6,429 bases of DNA. Origin: Aquificota bacterium. Lineage in GTDB: Bacteria; Aquificota; Aquificia; Aquificales; Hydrogenothermaceae. How positions within the stretch are numbered: position 1 is the stretch's first letter; each line of letters starts with the position of its first letter. The stretch covers positions 1-6,429 of the forward strand of contig JAADEV010000119.1 of the NCBI GenBank assembly GCA_013153295.1, in the 5' to 3' direction. A program made the translations under genes and the position numbers. Positions 1 through 5,244 of this stretch are shown here, one piece after another. The notes below the pieces were generated by a model. That model saw only the letters and a program-made list of their open reading frames with translations. It was not told where the DNA came from and searched no databases.

Positions 1-4
1 TAAT

Positions 5-20
5 ACAATTCCGCAATTGT
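5..20. promoter_or_regulatory. Inverted repeat, possible activator/repressor operator
   Basis: The arms ACAATT (5-10) and AATTGT (15-20) are perfect inverted repeats separated by CCGC. The centre (12.5) lies about 60 bp upstream of the transcription start expected from the promoter at 38-66, a spacing used by class I activators such as CRP-family proteins. The repeat does not match the CRP (TGTGA-N6-TCACA) or FNR (TTGAT-N4-ATCAA) consensus, so the binding protein is unknown. A 6-bp AT-rich palindrome can occur by chance in this base composition, so this is only a candidate. Confidence 0.3.
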
Positions 21-37
21 GAAAATAAAAAATTCGC

Positions 38-66
38 TTGACAACAAAAATCTAAAACTGTATGTT
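38..66 (+). promoter_or_regulatory. Sigma70-type promoter of the acetate operon
   Basis: A perfect -35 box TTGACA (38-43) is followed by a 17-bp spacer and a -10-like hexamer TATGTT (61-66), which matches TATAAT at four of six positions. Transcription would start near 73, giving a leader of about 37 nt before the porin ATG at 110. It is the only clear promoter I see in the window, and all downstream genes point the same way without an obvious + strand terminator. It is therefore the likely operon promoter, though internal promoters cannot be ruled out by eye. Confidence 0.65.
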
Positions 67-109
67 TTGTCAAACAATGTTTTAAAATCAACAAAAGGAG
101 GGATTTCCA

Positions 110-1297
110 ATGAAAAGGTTAATGGCAAAGGCTTTAGTTCCTTCTGTTATCACCGCCTCGCTACTGTCAACAAATCCAGCAGACGCAGTTGCAAAGTTCA
201 AAATTAATGATGAAAGTTCTGTATGGGTAAGCCTACTACTCCAGCTAAGGGGGGAATGGATAGAGGACGGACAGGCTGACGGTTCAGGTTGGAGAAGTGA
301 TTTTTATATTAGAAGGGCAAGGATACTCTTTGGAGGGAGTATTAACAAGTATGTGGACTTCTTTGTGGAAACAGACAACCCTAATATGGGAAAGGACACT
401 GCTATAAAAGATGATGATGGGAATATTATTGGATACAAAAGCAACAACGACACAAAAACATTTATACAGGACGCTTGGATAAGGCTGAAACTGTCAAAGG
501 AGTTTAACATTGTATTTGGACAGATACTACTGCCATTTTCACACAACAACGCCACAGGGGCAACATCACTACTTGGACTTGATTACAACCTAACTGTAGT
601 GAAGTTCCCACCTACAAGCCATTTTGTATGGAGGGATTACGGAGCTGAAATTATGGGGCTTATCCAGATGCCAAAGGGAAGCCTTGACTACAGATTGGGA
701 ATTTTTGATGGTGTGGAAAGTCTTAAAAACCCTACAACAAATGTATGGGTAAACAAAGATGACGACTACAGGATTACAGGTAGATTACAGTATAACCTGT
801 TTGACCCAGAGGGCTTTTACTACAAAGGCACATACCTTGGTAAGAAAAAGGTTGTATCACTTGGCTTAGGTATAGATTACCAGAAGGACGCCGCCGCAGA
901 TAACTACGATGCCCCTACAAAGGTAGATGATTACAAGGCTTGGACAGTAGACCTGTTTGTAGACTATCCACTTGAGAACAAAGATGTTATCACCTGTGAA
1001 GCAGGTTTTATCAGCTACGATTACGGCAACACAGGAAACCCTAACGACGGTGATGCGGTATACATACAGTTTGGCTACCTTATAAACAAACAGGTTGGAA
1101 TAGGAAAGGTAGAACCTATATTCAGGTATCAGGACTTTAACTCATCTGTAAAAGACGCAGACCAAAGGGAGTATTACTTTGGGTTTGCATACTGGATAGA
1201 CGGGTTTAGGGCTAACCTAAAGGCTGAGTATATGATTGATGATGGAGATGGAAAAAAACAAGATGTGGTTTATCTACAAGCCCAAATACTATTTTAA
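110..1297 (+). CDS. Outer-membrane porin, OprO/OprP-like (phosphate-selective porin family)
   Basis: A 395-residue protein with a Sec signal peptide: basic start MKRLMAK, a hydrophobic stretch at about 8-20, and likely cleavage after A26 (ADA) or A28 (AVA). The mature part alternates polar and hydrophobic residues like a beta-barrel, with Gly/Asn/Asp-rich turns and almost no Cys (C296 only). Segments typical of the OprO/OprP family are visible: FYIRRARILFGG (about 65-76) followed by an F-x-E-x-D strand, WRDYGAE (174-180), and an N-Y/F-rich repeat near 226-258. It ends in Phe after alternating hydrophobics (VYLQAQILF), as expected for a BAM-recognised C-terminal strand. The start at 110 is chosen because AAAGGAGGG (94-102) sits 7-8 nt upstream; Met5 (122) is too far from it. 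First gene of the operon, 14 nt before acs, so it probably admits acetate or similar small anions. That substrate is inferred from context only; a phosphate or general anion pore is equally compatible with the sequence. Confidence 0.85.
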   Translation: MKRLMAKALVPSVITASLLSTNPADAVAKFKINDESSVWVSLLLQLRGEWIEDGQADGSGWRSDFYIRRARILFGGSINKYVDFFVETDNPNMGKDTAIKDDDGNIIGYKSNNDTKTFIQDAWIRLKLSKEFNIVFGQILLPFSHNNATGATSLLGLDYNLTVVKFPPTSHFVWRDYGAEIMGLIQMPKGSLDYRLGIFDGVESLKNPTTNVWVNKDDDYRITGRLQYNLFDPEGFYYKGTYLGKKKVVSLGLGIDYQKDAAADNYDAPTKVDDYKAWTVDLFVDYPLENKDVITCEAGFISYDYGNTGNPNDGDAVYIQFGYLINKQVGIGKVEPIFRYQDFNSSVKDADQREYYFGFAYWIDGFRANLKAEYMIDDGDGKKQDVVYLQAQILF

Positions 1298-1306
1298 GGA
1301 GGTGAT
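1295..1306 (+). promoter_or_regulatory. Exceptionally strong Shine-Dalgarno of acs overlapping the porin stop
   Basis: TAAGGAGGTGAT is complementary over 12 nt to the usual bacterial 16S rRNA 3' end, and its first three bases are the porin stop codon. The GGAGG core (1298-1302) lies 9 nt before the acs ATG at 1312. It fixes the acs start and suggests that a ribosome ending the porin can restart directly on acs. Confidence 0.85.
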
Positions 1307-1311
1307 AAGAG

Positions 1312-3213
1312 ATGGCTGAACACAAAGATGAGGTTTTACTTAAAGTTAACAAGGTTTACCACCCACCAAAAAGGGTTCTGGAAAAGGCACATATCACAGC
1401 TGAAGAGTTTGACAGAATGTATGAAGCCTCCATTAAAGACCCTGAGAAATTCTGGTCTGAGATGGCAGAAAAGGAGATACACTGGTTTAAAAAGTGGGAC
1501 AAAGTTAGGGAGTGGGAGTTTCCCTACTACAAATGGTTTGTTGGAGGAAAGCTAAATATTACCTACAACTGTCTGGATAGGCACGTGGAAGGGGGAAAGA
1601 GGAACAAGGTAGCCTACATATACACCAACGAGGACAACCAAGAGAGAAAGATAACCTACGGCGAACTGCTGGAGCTGGTTAACAAGATAGCCAACGGTCT
1701 AAAATCCCTTGGGGTAAAGAAAGGGGATAGGGTTGTTATATATATGCCCCTTGTTATTGAACAGCTTGCCACAATGCTTGCCTGTGCAAGGATAGGGGCT
1801 ATCCACTCTGTTGTTTACGCAGGGTTTAGTGCAAACGCCCTTAGAATGAGAATAGAGGACGCAAAGGCAAAGGTTGTTATCACCTCCACTTGGACTAAAA
1901 GAAGGGGTAAAAAGATAGACCTAAAATCTGTGGTAGATGAGGCTGTAGACGGACTTGAGTTTGTTGAAAATATAGTGGTTTTACAAAGGGAAGGTGATGA
2001 GGTAGAACTGGAAGAGAAGGAAATAGACTTTTATGAGCTTATAAAAGACCAGTCCCCTGTGTGTGAACCGGAGGTTATGGACGCAGAAGACCCACTGTTT
2101 ATCCTGTATACCTCAGGTTCAACAGGGAAGCCAAAGGGAGTTTTACACACCACCGGTGGATACAACCTGTATACACATATAACAACAAAGTATGTGTTTG
2201 ATATACACGACGACGATATATACTGGTGCACAGCTGACCCAGGGTGGATTACAGGACACAGTTATATGGTGTATGGACCCCTCTCTGTAGGAACAACCTC
2301 TGTTATAGCAGAAGGGGCACCTGACTACCCAGACCCCGGTAGATGGTGGTCTATAGTTGAAAAATACAGGGTTAACATCTTTTACACAGCCCCAACTGCA
2401 ATTAGGCTGTTTATGAAGTATGGGGAGGAATGGCCTAAAAAGTATGACCTGTCCTCACTTAGAATACTCGGTTCTGTGGGAGAACCTATAAACCCTGAGG
2501 CTTGGATTTGGTATTACGAGGTTATAGGGAACGGTCAGTGTTCAATAGTGGATACTTGGTGGCAGACAGAAACAGGGGGACATATGATAACCACAGTCCC
2601 AGCATACCCACAAAAGCCCGGAAAAGCTGGTAAACCATTCTGGGGAGTTGACGCAGATGTGGTAGACAGGGAAGGATACCCTGAAGAGCCAAACAAGGTT
2701 GGATACCTTATTATCAAACAGCCTTGGCCTTCTGCATTAAGAACCTGCTGGGGAGAACCTGAAAGGTTTGAAAAATACTGGACAGAGATAGACCATTACT
2801 ACTTTGCCGGGGACTTGGCAACTAAAGATGAAGATGGATACATAATGATACTTGGAAGGGCTGATGATGTAATAAATGTATCTGGACACAGGATAGGAAC
2901 TGCAGAGGTTGAAAGTGCCTTAGTATCCCACCCGGCAGTGGCGGAAGCGGCGGTTATAGGAAAACCACACGAGGTAAAAGGGGAAAGTATAAAAGCCTTT
3001 GTGATACTTAAACAGGGACACCAACCATCTGAAAGCCTTGTAAAAGACCTGAAAATGCACGTTAGAAGGGAGCTTGGTTCCCTTGCAGTCCCAGATGAGA
3101 TAGAGTTTGTGGAAAAACTACCAAAAACAAGGTCTGGAAAGATAATGAGAAGGGTTCTAAAGGCAAGGGAACTTGGAATGCCACTTGGGGATATTTCCAC
3201 ACTGGAGGATTAA
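1312..3213 (+). CDS. acs: Acetyl-CoA synthetase, AMP-forming
   Basis: Cytoplasmic enzyme that activates acetate: acetate + ATP + CoA gives acetyl-CoA + AMP + PPi. At 633 residues it is near the usual length (about 650). Order: ACAS N-terminal segment (about 25-85), AMP-binding domain (about 90-515), C-terminal lid (516-633). Motifs seen: P-loop TSGSTGKPKG (267-276), GEPINPEAW (390-398), DTWWQTETGG (414-423), AGD (499-501), GRADDVINVSGHR (515-527) and PKTRSGKIMRR (604-614). By alignment with Salmonella Acs, the acetate pocket is I313, T314, V389 and W417 (Val310, Thr311, Val386, Trp414 there). W417 closes the pocket and marks acetate rather than longer acyl substrates; the Val-to-Ile change keeps it small. 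D501, R516 and R527 match the ATP and CoA contacts. K610 matches the catalytic lysine (K609) that is acetylated by Pat-type enzymes elsewhere; no acetyltransferase or deacetylase gene lies here. Its position with porin and ActP supports acetate assimilation. Confidence 0.97.
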   Translation: MAEHKDEVLLKVNKVYHPPKRVLEKAHITAEEFDRMYEASIKDPEKFWSEMAEKEIHWFKKWDKVREWEFPYYKWFVGGKLNITYNCLDRHVEGGKRNKVAYIYTNEDNQERKITYGELLELVNKIANGLKSLGVKKGDRVVIYMPLVIEQLATMLACARIGAIHSVVYAGFSANALRMRIEDAKAKVVITSTWTKRRGKKIDLKSVVDEAVDGLEFVENIVVLQREGDEVELEEKEIDFYELIKDQSPVCEPEVMDAEDPLFILYTSGSTGKPKGVLHTTGGYNLYTHITTKYVFDIHDDDIYWCTADPGWITGHSYMVYGPLSVGTTSVIAEGAPDYPDPGRWWSIVEKYRVNIFYTAPTAIRLFMKYGEEWPKKYDLSSLRILGSVGEPINPEAWIWYYEVIGNGQCSIVDTWWQTETGGHMITTVPAYPQKPGKAGKPFWGVDADVVDREGYPEEPNKVGYLIIKQPWPSALRTCWGEPERFEKYWTEIDHYYFAGDLATKDEDGYIMILGRADDVINVSGHRIGTAEVESALVSHPAVAEAAVIGKPHEVKGESIKAFVILKQGHQPSESLVKDLKMHVRRELGSLAVPDEIEFVEKLPKTRSGKIMRRVLKARELGMPLGDISTLED

Positions 3214-3223
3214 CAAAAAAAAG

Positions 3224-3240
3224 GGGGGCTTTCCGCCCCC
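3224..3240. other. G/C hairpin in the acs-DUF485 gap, flanked by A-tracts
   Basis: GGGGGC (3224-3229) pairs with GCCCCC (3235-3240) around a TTTCC loop, starting 10 nt after the acs stop. On the + strand an A-rich stretch precedes it and AAAAACAAAA follows, so it lacks the U-tract of a forward terminator. Read on the minus strand the stem is followed by C and eight T residues, which is the form of an intrinsic terminator, but no minus-strand gene is present to end. On the + mRNA it may act as a stability or processing element between acs and the transporter genes. Function is inferred. Confidence 0.6.
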
Positions 3241-3256
3241 AAAAACAAAAGACAAC

Positions 3257-3263
3257 AGGGAGG
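3257..3263 (+). promoter_or_regulatory. Shine-Dalgarno that sets the DUF485 start
   Basis: AGGGAGG (3257-3263) lies 5 nt before the ATG at 3269. The reading frame is open further upstream to an ATG at 3173 inside acs, but that start has no comparable ribosome-binding site and would add a non-conserved 32-residue tail translated through the end of acs and the hairpin. The site therefore decides for the shorter 103-residue protein. Confidence 0.8.
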
Positions 3264-3268
3264 TTGCC

Positions 3269-3580
3269 ATGACAAAAGAAGAGTTAAAAAAGATACTTAA
3301 CGACCCAGAATTCCAACAACTGGTAAAAAAGGTTAGCACAGTATCCTTAGGTTTTACCATAGCCATAATGGTTATTTACTACTCATTTATACTTTTACTT
3401 GCGTATGGTAAGGATTTCTTAGGACAGCCTATATCTGAAGGTAGTGCCACCACCATAGGTATACCTATCGGTATAGGGGTAATAATCTCAGCTTGGGTTC
3501 TTACAGGGTTGTATGTGTTGTGGGCAAACAAAAACTACGACCCAATGGTAAAGAAACTAAGAGAAAAATTCGGGAGGTAG
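3269..3580 (+). CDS. yjcH: DUF485 inner-membrane protein, ActP partner (YjcH-like)
   Basis: A 103-residue protein, the same size as E. coli YjcH, which is encoded between acs and actP there as well. A short charged N-terminus (MTKEELKKILNDPEFQQLVKK) carries the DPEF-x-x-L pattern usual for DUF485. It is followed by two membrane helices, about 24-46 (with IYYSFILLLAY) and about 62-86 (GIPIGIGVIISAWVLTGLY), and a basic C-terminal tail from K88. The predicted topology is both ends inside. DUF485 proteins are regularly found just before SSS-family acetate/solute symporters and are thought to help or regulate the transporter, but their biochemical role is not established. The gene ends 6 nt before actP, and its last codons (GGG AGG TAG) contain the actP ribosome-binding site, which suggests coupled translation in a fixed ratio. 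Confidence 0.92.
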   Translation: MTKEELKKILNDPEFQQLVKKVSTVSLGFTIAIMVIYYSFILLLAYGKDFLGQPISEGSATTIGIPIGIGVIISAWVLTGLYVLWANKNYDPMVKKLREKFGR

Positions 3581-3584
3581 GGAG
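3572..3584 (+). promoter_or_regulatory. actP Shine-Dalgarno inside the end of the DUF485 gene
   Basis: GGGAGG (3572-3577) forms the last two sense codons of the DUF485 gene, followed by the TAG stop and then a second, weaker GGAG (3581-3584) only 2 nt from the actP ATG at 3587. The first core has the better spacing, 9 nt. A ribosome finishing DUF485 would cover this site, so actP translation is likely linked to it. Confidence 0.7.
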
Positions 3585-3586
3585 TA

Positions 3587-5185
3587 ATGGGAAGATTAAA
3601 ATACATACCCCTTGGTGTTCTACTCCTGTCTATGCCCTCCTTCGCCTCAGGTGAGGCTATAGTTGGAATGAACCCTGTAGCAATAGCCTTCTTCCTGTTT
3701 TTTATCACAGCTACACTTGGGATAACATACTGGGCGGCAAAAAGGTCAAGGACAGCTACAGAGTTCTACGCCGCAGGTAGAAGTATATCAGGCTTCCAAA
3801 ACGGTTTAGCCTTGGCAGGGGACTATATGAGTGCCGCTTCCTTCCTTGGGATTGCAGGTATGGTAGCCACTAAGGGGTATGACGGGCTAATATACTCCAT
3901 CGGTTTCCTTGTAGGGTGGCCGGTTATAATGTTCCTTATTGCAGAGCCACTTAGAAACCTTGGTAAGTATACATTTGCAGATGTTGTGGCATACAGACTT
4001 AAACAAACGCCTATAAAAACACTGGCGGCTATGGGTTCTGTTGCAGTTGTTATACTGTATCTAATCGCCCAGATGGTCGGTTCAGGGAAACTTATACAGC
4101 TTGTTTTCGGAATACCTTACGAGTTAGCTGTGGTAATAATAGGTGGCTTAATGATTACATATGTCCTGTTTGGGGGAATGTTAGCTACCACTTGGGTTCA
4201 AATTATAAAAGCTGTTCTGCTACTTGGCGGGGCTACAATAATGACAGTATGGACTTTATCTAAGTTTGGCTTTTCTCCTGAAAACCTTTTCCAAAGTGTT
4301 AAAGAGACAGTAGGGGAAAAATGGTTAAAACCCGGTGGGCTTGTCTCTGACCCAATAGACGCCATATCCCTTGGGCTTGCCCTAATGTTTGGAACAGCTG
4401 GACTACCACATATCCTAATGAGGTTTTACACAGTTCCAGACGCAAAGGAAGCAAGGAAGTCTGTTTTCTTTGCCACAGGCTTTATAGGATACTTCTACAT
4501 ACTAACATTTGTTATCGGTTTCGGGGCAGTTGTTTTAGTAGGGCTGGATAAGATTACATCTATAGGAAAAGGTGGGAATATGGCGGCGCCACTACTTGCG
4601 CAGGCTTTAGGTGGGGACGCATTCCTTGGGTTTATAGCCGCAGTAGCCTTTGCCACAATACTTGCAGTTGTTGCAGGGCTTACACTGGCAGGGGCAAGTG
4701 CCTTGTCCCACGACCTATATGTGGGAGTGTTCAGAAAGGGACAATCCTCAGAGGAACAGGAGGTAAAAATAACCAGAATAGCCGTTTTAGTTTTAGGTGT
4801 AATAGCCATAGTCCTTGGGATAGCCTTTAAAGACCAGAATATTGCATTTATGGTAGGTCTTGCATTTGCCATAGCCGCATCAACAAACTTCCCAGCGTTG
4901 CTTATGTCTATAGTGTGGAAGAAATTTACAACAGCTGGGGCAGTGGCGAGTATGGCAACAGGTCTGTTCCTATCTGTTATCCTTATTATCCTTAGCAAAA
5001 CTGTGTGGGTGGCAATACTTGGAAATCCAGAGCCAATATTCCCATACAAAAACCCAGCTATAATCTCAATGACAGCCGCCTTTGTAGTCGGTATACTCGT
5101 TTCGCTTATGACAAAAGAGCCTGAAGCTGAAGAGAAGTTTGAAGAGATGAAGGTAAGAAAATACCTTGGTATAGGTGCAGAGTAG
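3587..5185 (+). CDS. actP: Acetate/monocarboxylate:cation symporter, SSS family
   Basis: A 532-residue inner-membrane transporter of the sodium:solute symporter family, close to E. coli ActP (549). It starts with a signal-like hydrophobic helix (about 5-20, ending SFASG) as in ActP. After this I count about 13 membrane segments: roughly 31-48, 73-93, 100-120, 147-165, 179-199, 205-225, 257-277, 293-318, 345-372, 395-413, 417-442, 450-470 and 491-508. Family signatures are clear: [21 protein letters not shown] (59-79 region), [10 protein letters not shown] (82-91), [20 protein letters not shown] (110-129), and [21 protein letters not shown] (272-292 region). The C-terminus after 510 is charged and cytoplasmic. 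Expected role is uptake of acetate (and possibly propionate or pyruvate) driven by Na+ or H+. The acetate assignment rests on the acs-DUF485-actP gene order as well as similarity; exact substrate range cannot be read. It ends in tandem stops TAG TAA. Confidence 0.94.
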   Translation: MGRLKYIPLGVLLLSMPSFASGEAIVGMNPVAIAFFLFFITATLGITYWAAKRSRTATEFYAAGRSISGFQNGLALAGDYMSAASFLGIAGMVATKGYDGLIYSIGFLVGWPVIMFLIAEPLRNLGKYTFADVVAYRLKQTPIKTLAAMGSVAVVILYLIAQMVGSGKLIQLVFGIPYELAVVIIGGLMITYVLFGGMLATTWVQIIKAVLLLGGATIMTVWTLSKFGFSPENLFQSVKETVGEKWLKPGGLVSDPIDAISLGLALMFGTAGLPHILMRFYTVPDAKEARKSVFFATGFIGYFYILTFVIGFGAVVLVGLDKITSIGKGGNMAAPLLAQALGGDAFLGFIAAVAFATILAVVAGLTLAGASALSHDLYVGVFRKGQSSEEQEVKITRIAVLVLGVIAIVLGIAFKDQNIAFMVGLAFAIAASTNFPALLMSIVWKKFTTAGAVASMATGLFLSVILIILSKTVWVAILGNPEPIFPYKNPAIISMTAAFVVGILVSLMTKEPEAEEKFEEMKVRKYLGIGAE

Positions 5186-5194
5186 TAAAAAATC

Positions 5195-5224
5195 GGCAAT
5201 TCCCCGTAATACAGGGGGGTTGCC
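5195..5224 (+). other. Long intergenic RNA hairpin after actP
   Basis: An 11-bp stem: GGCAATTCCCC (5195-5205) pairs with GGGGGGTTGCC (5214-5224) around an 8-nt loop GTAATACA. Two of the pairs are U-G wobbles in the + strand RNA; on the minus strand the same positions become A-C mismatches, so the structure favours + RNA. It begins 9 nt after the actP stop. It is followed by CCCTTTCCC and not by a U-tract, so it is not a standard terminator. It could slow or partly stop transcription, or protect the 3' end of a processed upstream mRNA. Function is inferred. Confidence 0.7.
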
Positions 5225-5225
5225 C

Positions 5226-5244
5226 TTTCCCATAGGAGGGGAAA
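5226..5244 (+). promoter_or_regulatory. Hairpin presenting the Shine-Dalgarno of the DUF294 gene
   Basis: TTTCCC (5226-5231) pairs with GGGAAA (5239-5244), leaving ATAGGAG as the loop. The ribosome-binding core GGAGG (5235-5239) is mostly in the loop with its last G in the stem, and the 3' arm ends directly at the ATG (5245). It follows the 5195-5224 stem after one unpaired base, so the two could stack. This arrangement could lower or regulate translation of the DUF294 gene. The pairing is seen in the sequence; a regulatory effect is inference, and the 6-bp stem may be weak at high growth temperature. Confidence 0.5.

Noticed and set aside
38..73. Inverted repeat TTGACAA (38-44) / TTGTCAA (67-73) spanning the promoter
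   Set aside because: One arm is the -35 box itself and the 22-bp spacer is long; 7-bp matches in AT-rich DNA are weak evidence for an operator.
19..207. Small + strand open frame (62 codons) from a GTG upstream of the porin
   Set aside because: It has no ribosome-binding site, runs through the promoter and Shine-Dalgarno, and overlaps the porin in another frame.
2799..3200. Minus-strand open frame (133 codons) opposite the acs 3' end
   Set aside because: It lies wholly over conserved Acs motifs and has no supporting signal; it is a shadow.
3173..3268. Longer DUF485 form starting inside acs
   Set aside because: The extra 32 residues are translated from the acs end and the hairpin, do not look like the family, and a good Shine-Dalgarno precedes the ATG at 3269.
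3455..3468. Perfect 14-bp palindrome ATAGGTATACCTAT inside the DUF485 gene
   Set aside because: It results from repeated Gly-Ile/Pro-Ile codons in the second membrane helix; with no other copies or context it is probably coincidence.
4495..5199. Long minus-strand open frame (234 codons) opposite actP
   Set aside because: It mirrors the actP codon pattern, has no recognisable domain or ribosome-binding site, and its composition is that of a shadow frame.
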